A stretch of DNA of 64,000 nucleotides from Calophaca sinica (taxonomy: Eukaryota; Streptophyta; Magnoliopsida; Fabales; Fabaceae): assembly GCA_037113605.1 (NCBI GenBank), contig CM073733.1, positions 34,005,501-34,069,500 on the forward strand. The letters are read 5' to 3'. The translations under genes and the position numbers were made by a program. Shown here piece by piece: positions 1 to 11,212 of the stretch. Under the pieces are notes generated by a model. It did not search any database. It was not told where the DNA came from and was given only the letters and a program-made list of their open reading frames with translations. The stretch's first letter is position 1. Every line of letters begins with the position of its first letter.

Positions 1-700
1 TTTACTTGTTTTCCTTTTTGACATGCATCACAAAGTTTATCTTTTTCAAAACGAAGCTTTGGTAAGCCAATTACTAAGTCCTTTTCGAACTAACTTTTAA
101 GATGATCCATGTGAATATGAGCCATTCTCCTATGCCATAGCCAAGATTCATCCTCTTTTACTAATAAGACAACATGCATCATTTGAAGGTATTTTTATCT
201 AAATCAAGCATATAGATATTTCCAATTCTAGATCCAACAAAATCGTAGCTTTTTAAAAAAGAATTTACGACCATGCATTTTGAAGAATCAAATATAACAT
301 TATTGCCTTTGTCGTAAAGTTGACTAATACTTAGCAAGTTATGTTTCAAACCTTCCACATACAGGACATTCTCTATAATGGGATTGGGACTCTACCAATA
401 GAACCAATCCCAAGAATTTACCTTTGTTGTTGTCACCATACCTGACATAACCACTATTCTTAGGTACCAATGAGGAGAACTTGCTTTTGTCTCCTCATGT
501 GCTTTGAACAGTACCGCTATCAAGATACCAATTTAAGTCCTCGCTTCCAACCACACCTACAACAACAAATCATATTTTACCCTTTGGAACCCAAACCATC
601 TTGGGTCCATATGAGTTAGTCTTGGGCAAGGTGCCCTTTGGAATCCACATATTTTTGCCAACTACATTTTTATTCTTTCTAATATTGCAAATAGAGGCAA
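1..700 (-). pseudogene. Ty1/copia protease to GAG-pre-integrase remnant
   Basis: On the minus strand this reads as the middle of a Ty1/copia polyprotein. Near 500-540 there is WYLDSG, the start of the retropepsin motif, followed by GDKSKFSSL. Near 300-350 is LLSISQLYDKGNNVIFDS, which is typical of the stretch before integrase. At 1-130 the GAG-pre-integrase segment shows LWHRRMAHIHMDHLKS and then KDKLCDACQKGKQ, giving the HHCC zinc-binding pattern. Stops and frameshifts interrupt it; one stop follows HLKS. Integrase and reverse transcriptase would lie beyond the left window edge. No intact reading frame survives, so this is a dead copy. Confidence 0.85.
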
Positions 701-1579
701 GTGTGACCATTTCTACCACAAAGGAAAGCATTTAATGAAAGGACTACTTGAGGGTTTGTTTGTGATTGAAGAGTTTAAAAGATTTTTCATGAATTTTTGG
801 ATGATAACCTTAAACCAGCTTTTCCAAAAGTACCTTTTTGGTTTCCTAACATAATGTTTAGATTATCTCTTCCCATCAGAATTTTGCAAGAGTGTTATTT
901 AAATCCTTAACCTTATTTTTCAAAACACTACACTATTGCATTTTAAAACTTCATCCTTTTTATTTTCACAAGATATGGGAGGAGAAGTTTCAATCACAAG
1001 AACTTGTTTTTCTTTAAGAATCACTATCTCTTTGTTTAAAATTTCAATTTTTGATTCAAGAGAAGAGATGGTTTTCTTAGAAGAAAGAACAATTTTTCCA
1101 AGTTTAATCGTTTCATTATTTAATTCTTCACAAGCAATAAGCACTCATCATAAGTTAAAGGAGATTCGAGTTCAAGAGCATTTACCTCATCCTCCTCGTG
1201 TTTTGCCATGAGACATAAGTTGGCCTCTTAGTACCTTCATGGGTCAATAGAAGGGTGTCCTACATTTCTTTAGGCCTAGCAATTTGAGACCCTATAGAAC
1301 TCATCGTAGCTTAAAGCAGTAAGTTGATGATGTTCTTAGCCTTCAAATTGTATCGACCTTTTTCTTATCATCTTAGGTCCAAAGTGATCTTGTCTGTCCT
1401 ACCATCGCATCATTAATTGATTGAGTGGGGACAAATGGACCATTTTCCACAAAGATCCCAAATATCAAGATCAACACCTCAAGAAAGATTTGCATTCTAT
1501 CCTTCCAATAACCATACCCCCTCACCATTGAAAAATGGGGTCTGTTTCATGGAGGTTCCTCGCTATTGTTTGAAGTCAT
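701..1579 (-). pseudogene. Ty1/copia gag remnant
   Basis: This is the minus-strand gag region of the same copia element. The likely start codon is the ATG at 1579, followed closely by a premature stop. Near 1470-1530 the peptide YGYWKDRMQIFL matches the N-terminal part of copia gag proteins. Near 1220-1260 it reads KEM, a stop, then DTLLLTHEGTKR, a usual mid-gag block. A charged coiled-coil stretch lies at 920-1144 and a CCHC-like knuckle (CFLCGRNGHTC) near 720. Several stops and frame changes make it non-functional. The order gag, protease, pre-integrase from right to left fits a single minus-strand element with its 5' LTR at 1632. Confidence 0.8.
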
Positions 1580-1620
1580 GTTCTCTTGAGACGGTTAAGT
1601 CCTTTATACAAGAGTCTAGC

Positions 1621-1631
1621 TCGATGCCACT
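1621..1631 (-). other. Degenerate primer-binding site of the left copia element
   Basis: Directly inside the 5' LTR the minus strand reads AGTGGCATCGA. This is a decayed form of the initiator-methionine tRNA primer site TGGTATCAGAGC common in copia elements. It lies between the LTR end and the gag start, as expected. Confidence 0.55.
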
Positions 1632-2800
1632 TGTTGACAAGTGACTCAAACACAAGAGGGGGTGAATTGTGTGTGAACAGTGCTTTCAAAAACTTTTGGA
1701 GAAATAAGTGCTAATTATGAGTTATGAAATATTAATGTGAAATAGATAAATCACTTGAAGAATAAATTGCAAACGAGTTAAAAATAAAGTAAATAGTAAG
1801 ATATAAATAACAATAAAATAAAGTACAGTAAATTTAATTGACTGAAAAGTAGATAGATAAGTGAGTAAAAAGCACACAACAAATTATCCAGGTTCTGGCC
1901 ACCTAACACCCTCGTGTACGCCCGTCTGTCCCAAAGCAAACCACTATGGGGATTTTCACTAAGACACTAGCTTTTAAATCAGGTTCACTAGAAACCTTTA
2001 CAACTCTAAACTGTAGCAATACGCTCAAGAGATATCACCTCTCTATGAACACCTTGATTCCTACCCAAAAATAAATGATTTTCACAAATAAAATGAGACG
2101 AAAAGATACACTCAATAGTGCATATAACAAATTGAAGCTCAAATAATACAACTCAAATTTTGTAGAATAAAAGACTTCGAAAATTGTGCTCAAATAAGTG
2201 TGAGTGATGAAAATATTCGACAGAGTTTTTGGCACAAAAATTAAGCAACTGCGTTGTTGTATCTTTACAAGGCTCACGAGTGTTTATATAGGCAATGGAA
2301 GAGCGCCATATGTAACAAGATTTGTCCGTTGAAGATTTGACCGCTCCGGAGATGATTATTAAAAGGATTTGTCGCTGCAAGATTTAAAAAGATTTGTCCG
2401 TTCGTCGATTTGTCCGTTGCGTTTTGAATATGAAAGAATTGAAAACTTGGTGTTCGACATCGTATTTCCACACGACCTCTCATCCGCAGATACAATCTCC
2501 TCGGCAGATACGACCTCTCCACACCGACATACCCGATCTCCTCACAAATTTCGACGCGACCTCCTCCTGGCACAAACAAGACCTCCTCATGGCTAAGACG
2601 CGACCTCCTCACATTTCAAGACGCGACCATAGCTCAAGCACTTCACCGGCTGACACGACCTCAAAGACACCTCACTCGACACCCGACCTCGCCTAGGCAC
2701 TTGACAAGAGATCGGCACGCGACCCCCGCGCGACTTCTCCTCACTTCGCAGCGACTTCCTCCTCACCGACATCCAGGCTTCTCACTGACGACATCCGACA
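1632..2800 (-). repeat. 5' LTR of the left Ty1/copia element
   Basis: The plus strand begins TGTTGACAAG at 1632, next to the primer-binding site, so the minus-strand LTR ends ...TTGTCAACA. The other end is placed at CCGACA (2800) because the minus strand there starts TGTCGGATGTC; this end is less certain. The segment has no coding content. Its 2460-2800 part is GC-rich and repetitive. The partner 3' LTR would lie left of the window. Confidence 0.55.
2460..2800. repeat. GC-rich degenerate short repeat inside the LTR
   Basis: The words CGACCTCCTCA, GCGACCTCCTC and GACACGACCTC recur in irregular tandem over about 340 bp, in sharp contrast to AT-rich flanks. Short ORFs across it are by-products of the repeat. 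It occupies what would be the U3 (promoter-side) end of the minus-strand LTR. Confidence 0.6.
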
Positions 2801-3017
2801 CGAGATATGCATGTCAAAATATTTTGTGCGTGTGTGATTTAATTTTAATTGAGAGCTTTTTATTACTACTTACAAATAGTCTTAATAAAAATAAATAAAT
2901 ACCCAAAACCCAAAGACTTGAGAAACTATCATTCTTGATACGCGTCTTGGTATTCTTTTCCACTTTTTGCACGGTACTATTTGCAAAGCTCCCTTTTGTC
3001 AATCATCAAAACCATCC
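2801..3017. other. Unassigned spacer between two retroelements
   Basis: AT-rich sequence lies between the copia LTR and the truncated left end of Ty3 element A. No gene or clear repeat end is visible. The exact break point of element A is uncertain; homology to element B begins near 3028. Confidence 0.4.
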
Positions 3018-3355
3018 TGTCAAGGCATGTATTCACAGATGGCAAGCCTTCCTACAAGATAATTTTGGGCACGGATTGGATCCACACCAATCAATGTGTG
3101 CCCGCTACACTTCACCAAAAGCTGATGTTTTGGGTTAGAGACAATGTGGAGACAGTCGAAGCGATAAGAACCCCTTCTCAGCTGAGGTAAAGATGCTGGA
3201 GGCATTGTTCTATTCTCCACATCTAGGGCCTATTACTGTTCCAGAAGATTATGAAGAAGGGACTTGGAAGGCATGCAATCTCACCAATGAAGGATTCAAG
3301 TTGAAATCTCAGGGCGAGTCACGGCCTAATATACAGGTGATTAATGAATAAAGAA
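3018..3355 (+). pseudogene. C-terminal end of gag-protease ORF, element A
   Basis: The plus strand reads VFTDGKPSYKIILGTDWIHT, then NQCVPATLHQKLMFW. This corresponds to VIDGKPSYAVLLGRDWIHT in element B's protease-end segment. A frameshift near 3160 separates it from LEALFYSPHLGPITVPEDY and ACNLTNEGFKL, which continue to a TAA at about 3353. The pol ATG at 3344 overlaps this end in another frame (ATGAATAA). The protease active site itself lies beyond the truncation. Confidence 0.75.
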
Positions 3356-6300
3356 TCACAGATACTTGAAGACCTGTTGGGTCGGCTGAAAATTTTTAGG
3401 GCCGAGTCCAAGGTGATTGTTGCCATGATGGAGGAAGGTGACACTGAAAGTGAAGATGATGAAGAGAACTTGTTCTTCAGGAAAGAAGGTACGGCAGTTG
3501 AGCCTGATAAGACATTTGCATCCGAGCCTATGGAATTAGATTCTCCTCTTCACAAAACTGCACCTGCTTTCGAGGCAGAAAATCCTCTAATTGAAATTAA
3601 CCTGGGTACACCAGAGGAACCCAGAACAGTCAAAGTGAGTGGGTTGCTAGAAGAAGACAAACGAGGCAAGTTAGTCGAATTGATCCAACAATACAAAGAC
3701 TATTTTGCCTGGAACTACTATGAAATGCCTGGTTTGGCGAGAGAGTTGGTGGAACACAGGCTACCCATTAAGGAAGGATACAAGCTTTTCAAGCAAGCCC
3801 TTAGTAGATTCAATCCCCAGATGATGCCTCATATCAAAGCTGAGATTGAGAGACTATTGAAGGCTGACTTCATCAGGACGACTAGATATGTAGAGTGGCT
3901 GTCCAATATAGTCCCTGTGATCAAGAAAAATGGTCAGATAAGAGTATGTATCGACTATAGAAACTTGAATTTGGCAACACCAAAGGATGAATTTGCTATG
4001 CCTGTGGCTGACATGTTAGTCGATGCGGCAGCCACTCATGGTATTCTCACCTTCATGGATGGATACTTAGTGTATAATCAGATCTTCTTAGCAAAAGAAC
4101 ATACCCAGAAGACAGCCTTCAGGTGCCCTGGAGCTTTAGGGATATATGAGTGGGTGGTCATGCCTTTTGGACTTAAGAATGCTGGGGATACTTATCAAAG
4201 GGCTATCAACACCATTTTCCATGACTTGATTGGTAAGACTATGGAAGTATACATTGATGATGTGGTTGTCAAGTCCAAGGACTTTGAATGCCATTTGGTA
4301 GAGTTGGAGCAGGCTTTGAAGAGGATGCAGATCCACAAGCTGAAGATGAATCCTGCCAAGTGTGCCTTTGGAGTTGCGGCTGGCAATTTCCTAGGATTCC
4401 TAGTCCACCATCAAGGGATTGAAGTAGACAAAAATAAGGTGAAAGCCATCTTGGAAGCTAGACCTCCTAGGAACAAGAAAGAGCTTCAGAGTTTGATAGG
4501 TAAGATCAACTTCCTAAGAAGATTCATAGCTAATTCTTCTGGGAAGATGAAGATTTTTTCCCCTCTGTTGAGGCTAAAGGATACTGATGTCATGGTATGG
4601 GGAAAAGAGCAACAACAAGCATTTTAGCAGATCAAGCAGGTGTTGGACAAACCTCTTGTGCTAACACCCCCAATGCCAGGAAGACCGCTCAAACTATACA
4701 TAGCTGCAAAAGAAGAGTCAATCGGTTGTCTGCTAGCACAGGATGCTGATGATGGGACAAAAAGAGCTGTGTATTATCTTAGCTGAGTACCGAATGATGC
4801 AAAAGCCAGATACACCCCTATTGAGAAATTATGTTTATCATTGTTCTACACTTGTACAAAACTAGAATATTATTTGTTGCCTAAAGAAATATTGGTTTTG
4901 TACAAAATTGACATTGTTAGGTATTTGCTTAATAGGTCTGTCTTACAAAGTCGACTGATGAGGTGGGCCATTAAGTTAAATGCTTTTGCGTTAAAATATG
5001 TTTCATTAAGAGCAATAAAGGGTCAAGTGATAGCTGACTTCTTGGCTCAACACCCTTGTGTTGAGGTGAGTGAACCCTTAGTCGATCAAGTTACGTGGAT
5101 CGACTTGAAACCTTGGGTTTTGATGTTTGATGGGTCAAGGATTCAAAAGGGGGTAGGTGCTGGTATAACCATTACAAGTCCAACAGGCAGGAATTGGAAA
5201 TTCATGTGTCAGCTAGATCATGGTAGTTCCAATAATCAAGCAGAGTATGAGGCACTGATTTTGTGGCTTAGGGTTCTGACAGCTATGAAGGCAAACTATG
5301 TTCAAGTTATGGGAGATTCACAGCTAGTCACAAAACAACTAACTAGGGAATACAAATGTAATAACCATAACTTGAAAGAATGCTATGAAACTGCTAGTAA
5401 GCTATTGCGCCTGTTTGCTGATGTCATAGTGTGTTACATTCCCAGAGAAGAAAATGAAGAGGCTAATGATTTGGCTCAACAGGCCTCAGGGTACAAAGAC
5501 ATGATAGTCGAAGTGAAGCATGATGAGTACCCATTGTGGAAATGTGCCCCTATAGATGCGATTGACTCTTGGAAAAAAGAGTTAATCGACTATTTAAAAG
5601 ATCCTTCAAGTAGTACTGACTTTAAACTTAAGCAAAAAGCACGTAAGTACGTTTTAGTGGATGATGAGCTTTATAGGAGGGCTATCAATGGAGTATTACT
5701 TAGGTGCATCAATAAAGATGAATCCATGAAGGTTATGGGGGAAGTGCATGAAGGAATTTGTGGTTCTCATAGGGCTGAATCCATTATGAAATGGCTAATA
5801 TACAGACATGGATATTATTGGCCTACCATTACAGCTGATTGTTATCAATATGCAAAAGGGTGTGAAGCCTATCAGCTGCATGGTCCAATACAAAGGGTTC
5901 TAGCTGAGAATTTACACCCAGTGATAAAACCTTGGCCATTTAGGGGATGAGTAATGGATCTGATAGGTAAAATCTATCCCTCTTCTTCCAAGAGGCATGC
6001 GTTTATCATAGTTGCGAATGATTATTTTATCAAATGGGTAGAAGCCCAGCCTATGGTTAATGTAACTCAGGATGACGTGATTAGATTTATACAATGCCAA
6101 ATTATTTACAGGTTTTGTATTCCTAAAACTATTACCACAGACCAAGGTACTATGTTCACTGGAGAAAAGGTGGTGGCCTTTGCACAGCAATTTGGGATTA
6201 AAATGATTTATTCATCCCCTTATTATGTACAAGCTAATGGACAAACGGAGGCTATTAATAAAATTCTTATTGATTTGATCAAGAAGAATATTGAAGATAA

Positions 6301-6835
6301 GGCCAGGAAATGGCATAAAACACTGAATGAAGTATTGTGGGCTGTAAGGAATTCTAAGTGCAATGCAATTAGGTTCACTCCTTATCGGCTAACATACGGA
6401 CAAGATGCGTTCTTGCCATTACAAATAAATGTGACTTCACTAAGAGTAGCAAAGCAAGGCCTGCTGAGCCTAGATGAGTATCAACAAGCTATGCTTATGG
6501 AGCTAGATTCAGTCGATGAGGATCGACTCATGGCTTTGAATAGAATTGAACGCAGCAAACAGAAGATGGACAGAGCCTACAACAAGCGAGTAAAAGCAAA
6601 AAGGTTTGTTGAAAGGGACTTTGTTTGGAAAACCATATTACCTATTGGGATTAAAGATCCTAAGTTTGGGAAATGGTCGCCAAATTGGGAGGGGCAATTT
6701 ATTGTTAGTAAAACTTATAATGGTGGTGCTTATTGGCTAGTTAACATGCAAGGCAAAGAATTAAATAGAAGCATAAATGAGAAATACTTTAAAAGATACT
6801 ACCCTACTATATGGCAAGGCATATTGGAGGAATAA
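3344..6835 (+). pseudogene. Ty3/gypsy (Tat-type) pol: RT, RNase H, aRNase H, integrase
   Basis: One reading frame runs from the ATG at 3344 to 6835 and is broken by three stops: TAG 4625, TGA 4784 and TGA 5948. Domains in order are a linker with DYFAWNYYEMPGLARELVEH; reverse transcriptase with the catalytic YIDDVVVKSK near 4250; RNase H around 4640-5040; a second RNase-H-like domain (MFDGSRIQKGVGAGI, SSNNQAEYEAL) at about 5120-5500; and integrase from about 5700 to 6500. In integrase the D, D and E residues are visible in VANDYF, TTDQGTMF and NGQTEAINK. The zinc finger reads GCEAYQ where a second Cys is expected, so that ligand is lost. Two of the three stops (CGA to TGA, TGG to TGA) are simple C:G to T:A changes. 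Confidence 0.92.
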
Positions 6836-6987
6836 AAAAAATCGATTTCAAAAGGCAATGTCATGGTGACCACTGGTCGGCCACCTAGCCCAAATACTTA
6901 GAAGAAAATAAAAGAAAACTTCAAAAGGGGCTAGGTAACTGCTACACCAGGTGAACCACCTGCAGTTTCCTCCATGTGCATTGATCC

Positions 6988-9986
6988 TTATTTGGCTGTA
7001 GAAGGATCTGGAGTTGTAGAAGGATCATCGGTAGCCGAAGGGGCAACAATTTCAGGGGTAGGATCAGCTGGGGCCTCCACAATAGGCATAACCAAATCAA
7101 TTGACTCATCTTGCTGATTGGTTGAGGTATCAGCTGGAGCAGGAGTTTCTTTCCTCTTTGATTCCTCTAGCTGCTGCTTGAAGGAGTCCTGTGTTCTGTT
7201 GGCTTCAGCTAAGCCATCACTTCCAGTCTTTAGGTCCTTTTCCAAACTAGCCTTCTGGGCAAAGAGCACCACTATCTCACTATCCAGAGAAGATGATTGA
7301 GAATACAAGGCGAGGCGCTGGTCAGAAAAGGAATCTAGCTTCTGAGTCAAGGCAGTCGATTTGGGGGCCAATTCTCCCATTTCCTCCTTTATCCGATTGA
7401 GCGCAGCTATTAATACGGCCAACCGATCATCTATAGCCTTACGTTGAGCTAGGGCTTCTTGGCATTCTGCCTCAAGGGTTTGATAAGAAACCTGAAACTA
7501 AGACTCCTTTTCTTGAAGCTCTCACAGCCAGGTCATGGGAGGCAATGTCATGAATCTCCTTAGAGCGACCATACTGGTGAGCTAAGTCATTGAGTTGGAG
7601 AGCTATGGTGTTATATACCTCTTGGCTAGCCGCAAGGATGTCAGCCGAATTAGCCAGCTTGAACAATGAAGTTCTCAGAGCTGCAACCCACTCCCTACTG
7701 GTTGGAATTTCTCCCATCAATGCTGCATTAACTCTCTCTAAATGGTAGAGATGGGAGAGGAAACCATTGTAAGGGGATCAGCCGAGGTGAAGTATTTGGC
7801 CAATTCCTCTTCAGACACTTTGACCAAAGGAGCTCTAGGTGGGGAGGGTGCAGGATGAGTGTCATGAGCAAGTTCTACAATAGGAGGCGGAACATTAGAA
7901 GTCTTGGGAGCCTAAGTATTCCAATAAAAGGTTAGTCAATGAACAGATAAGCAATGGTGCATTAAGGTAAAAAGGAATTGACTATACCATTGGGGCAACT
8001 TATGAACTGGTGCCTTGAAAAGACTCTGGGAAGTTCGAAGTGGGAAACACTACACGTGGTCTCTGAAAACATCAAGAATGGTTAAATTCAGGCTGGTAAG
8101 AAAAGTTTGGAAAAAAACTTTGGGAAAGCACAAAGAGGAATTTACCTTTGGTTGCTTCCCCTTGTCAGCCGAATGAGCCTTATGTGGTTCCTTGGACTTC
8201 GTAGGAACTTGGGTTGGCTCTTCTATGGTAATGCCAGGGCCCCTTGGCCCTTTTTTGGAAGGGGGAGTGGTTGATTCATCTTCAACAATGATTACTTTGG
8301 GTGCTGTTTTAGCTGCCAAGAGGTAATACAAAATAAGAGATAAGTTTGAGGAAAAACAAAATGAAATAGAGGAGTTAAGGTCAAGACACTTACTGGTGGT
8401 TGCAGCTGGAGTTCTGATTCTAGAAGATGACCTCTTGTGAACCTGATGTCTAGTCTTAGCAGGAGTGCTCTTAGGAAGAGCATCTGGCCTAGGTTTCTCC
8501 CTTTCTGGATCATCACTCTCAGTGATGACAAGTCTGGAGACATATTTCTCCAGCTGATCAGGAAACATTTTGGTAGTCACTAATGGCCACCAATTTGCAA
8601 AGGTTGAAGTTTTCCCAGAGGCAGGGGTGAATGCAATCCACTTAAAGGTATTGATTTTAGCCGAATTGGTCTTGGCCAAATTCTCCACACCATTAGCTGA
8701 GAAGCTCAGCCGACCAAGATTGCCAAGCATGGATTCATATGGCAGAGGCACATGTTGCAGAAGCCCAAGCTGTCTAGCCACATAATTGGGGTAGTAAAAC
8801 TTTACAAAAGACTTATTGTTCTTGGAAGTGGACTTGAGACCACATAGCAAATCACGAGTTGTGAAAACTATGCCCTAGTTAAGCTCCATCTCGTTGTGTT
8901 GCTCGACTGGGAGGGCCTCATCAGTAGAAAATATCAAAGAGGGTCCAATGCCCTTCTCAAAGACAAGGCGCCAGTTGGTCGATATGCGACTAAGATTGAA
9001 GAGCAGTTCAGCTACATTGAAGGCATAAGTAGGCTCACAAGGAATGAGCCTAAGCTGAGTCCCCAGAATCTTCACATTATGAGGAAGAATGCGTGGATTA
9101 AAACGAGCTTCAATAAACTCTGGAAAGTATAGCATGATCCAAAGTTGAAGGAACCAAAGGGATCGTTGAACATTTTTTATATCCGCTTCCTTTTGCAGCC
9201 GATCCAAAATGGTGAAGAGGCATTGGTAGAGGTAAGAAAGGAAGAGGGAACCCCATGATAGCTTTCTATCCACAGTGACAAGAGCCATATTGAGTTGCCG
9301 CTCTTGTACCACCGCAATGGAGCTTGAACAAAGGAAGTACTTGCTGAACCAATACAAAAGGAATGCATTGTGCTCAACTTCAGTGACTGTTCCTTTAGTC
9401 TTGGCATTATGAGCAAGGAAATTGGAATAACCAGAAGTGTTCTTGGAGAAGCTAATCCCTAGTGCCAGAATAGTGAAGGAGTGAAGAGCCGAAACCTCAT
9501 CTCCAACACGAGGAAGCCCTACTATAGCCGCCATATCCAACAGGGTGGGAGTAATCATACCCCAAGGAAAAGTGAAAGTGTTGGTGGGGACGGACCAGAA
9601 GCCAAAAAAGCCATAGAGCAGATCCAGGTTGAGTGGAATGTCATACCTAGACAACATGATCATATCATAAAGGCCCCATTGGATTGAGTCACGCGGGGCT
9701 AGGATCGGAGATCGGTCGACTTGGACTTAGTGGTAAACCAATCACAAGAAATTGGTAAGCCATAAAGTGATGGAGACATGTATTCGTTCAGAAAAACGGC
9801 TCCTTCTTTTAACTCTGAGGTAGAAGGATTTAGGTATAGGAAATCCTAAATTTCAAAAAGGGGGGATTCAAAGGAAGGATCAGAAGCTCATGGGTGACTT
9901 GGAGAACGGTTAAGGCTAACAGAGGCAGATGATTGATCATCATCATACTCATAGGAGCGGTTTCGAGAGTCAGAAGCTGAAGACAT
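6988..9986 (-). pseudogene. Antisense plant mobile domain (PMD) plus coiled-coil gene in element A
   Basis: This gene runs opposite to pol. The start is the ATG at 9986 (MSSASDSRNRS), chosen because element B has MSSASDSQNRE. The PMD (aminotransferase-like plant mobile domain) core is at 9663-8875, with FWSVPTNTFTFPWGMITPTL and VGLPRVGDE. It continues through YYPNYVARQLGLLQHVP and FANWWPL (8850-8550) into a charged, low-complexity stretch, then a coiled coil and a Pro/Thr/Ala-rich tail ending at 6988. Three short introns have canonical ends: 8313-8393 (GTAAGT..CAG), 8063-8145 and 7912-7987. Early stops near 9890 and in the 7700-7500 region make this copy defective. Its function is unknown; PMD proteins of the MAIN type are linked to transposon silencing and meristem maintenance in Arabidopsis, but a role here is not shown. 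Confidence 0.8.
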
Positions 9987-10164
9987 GGTGATCGTGATCG
10001 CGGGTGAAAAGTTTGCAAGGAAGAAGGTAAAGCTACAGGCGAGTGCTTTTAGAAAGGTAATTAGGGTAATTCGGCTAAGGGATAATTAAAGGGAAAACCG
10101 ATTACTGTTGATAAAGTTTGTTGAAGGTTAATCGGATGAGATAAGCCTATCGAGTTAGCAGGTG

Positions 10165-10176
10165 CTTATTTAAAAG
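10165..10176 (-). promoter_or_regulatory. TATA-like box upstream of antisense PMD gene A
   Basis: The minus strand reads CTTTTAAATAAG about 180 nt before the PMD start codon and outside the LTR. Element B has CTTTAAATAG at the corresponding place. The pairing suggests a dedicated antisense promoter; transcription is inferred, not seen. Confidence 0.45.
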
Positions 10177-10270
10177 TTTGTTGTAAACGGATAACTTAGC
10201 ATTAATGATCTAGGCGATGCTGACAATAATCATTACGTTGCATTAGCCTAAACCTAAAGTTTTACAGCTA

Positions 10271-10290
10271 GAGCAACGTAGGGGGACAAT
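10271..10290 (+). other. Polypurine tract of element A
   Basis: GTAGGGGGACAAT lies immediately before the LTR start at 10291. Element B has the same kind of sequence (reverse complement of ATTGCCCCCTACA) next to its 3' LTR, which supports both LTR boundaries. Confidence 0.7.
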
Positions 10291-11212
10291 TGTTTACACC
10301 CAAAATATTCCTAAGTGTCAGCCGAATTTAACAGCAGTCGATTGGAGAAGGCTAGTCGAATGGAGGTCAGCGAATCACAAGTCAGCCGATATTACAGCTA
10401 ACAAGCCAAAACCAGGAAACCAAGAGCTGGATAAGAGTCTTGGGCTTATTGGGCTGGTATGAAGGTATTATTCCCATTAGGCCAGAGCGAAGTCATTATT
10501 GGGCCATGGTTTAGGAGTTGCTCCTTAAGCCGAAAATGATGGGAAAAGATCCTGAATAAATTTAAAATAAAAGGAAAATCAAAGCGCGGATTGATCCTAA
10601 GTTTTTAGGAGCTGAGCGAGGGAATGAGAAGATAAGATCAAACAGAAAGAGTCGTTGGTTGGGACGTTGCCATGAAGCATGAGGGCGCCTAGAATTTAGG
10701 AACCTGGTTAGTGAAACAGGGCACGACTCAGTCGATTAACTGTCGACTAGGATATTGCTGTTGTTAGCCATCTGAACGTGGCAAATAGGGGTAGTTCTTA
10801 GTTACTACTATAAATACCCAAGTTGTACATAATTTTTACACACATCAATCAATACAAACAACTTATTTTCGCTCAATCACATTTATGTTTACCTTTACGT
10901 TCCTGTTTTAGTTTAGTTCACTACAATTAAGCCTTTCTGGAGTGAGTTAAGGGACCTATAGTTGAGGAACATGGTTTCTTCCTCAGCGTACGTAGTCGCT
11001 TGAAGAAAATAGAATCACTATTGTAGAGTTAGTCGATTCATCGGCTAAGTTACATTCCAGTCAACACTGCTACTGGAAATGATCTAGTTGTTGAGGGCTT
11101 CATTGGTGGGATGAGGCTGCCTTGGTTGGCTTATTGGTCCAGTAAGTGGGTGCTCTCCTTCAAACTTTACTTCATTTTACGGTGAGTTTCATTGAAGACC
11201 TAAACTATTACA
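10291..11212 (+). repeat. 3' LTR of element A
   Basis: The LTR starts TGTTTACACC directly after the polypurine tract. A TATA box (TATAAATA) lies at 10810-10817, followed by a transcription-start-like region. The right end is placed at TTACA (11210-11212) by eye, because no second LTR is available for comparison. AGCCGA and AGTCGA words recur in it, as in element B. Confidence 0.65.
10810..10817 (+). promoter_or_regulatory. TATA box in LTR A
   Basis: TATAAATA lies in the middle of the LTR with the usual plant spacing to a CA-rich stretch downstream. It would drive sense transcription of the retroelement from the corresponding 5' LTR. Confidence 0.5.

Larger units (their letters stand above)
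3018..11212 (+). mobile_element. Ty3/gypsy Tat-type retrotransposon A, 5'-truncated
   Basis: The element runs protease tail, pol (RT, RNase H, second RNase-H-like domain, integrase), then an antisense PMD gene, a polypurine tract and the 3' LTR. The 5' LTR, gag and most of protease are missing. The layout and peptides match element B (16055-28556) in opposite orientation, so both belong to one family, well diverged. The long non-pol 3' part and the extra RNase-H-like domain are typical of the Tat lineage. In-frame stops show that pol is dead. Confidence 0.85.

Noticed and set aside
3018..6835. Endogenous pararetrovirus
   Set aside because: There is an integrase after RNase H and an LTR downstream, and no movement- or coat-protein features, so it is a Ty3/gypsy element.
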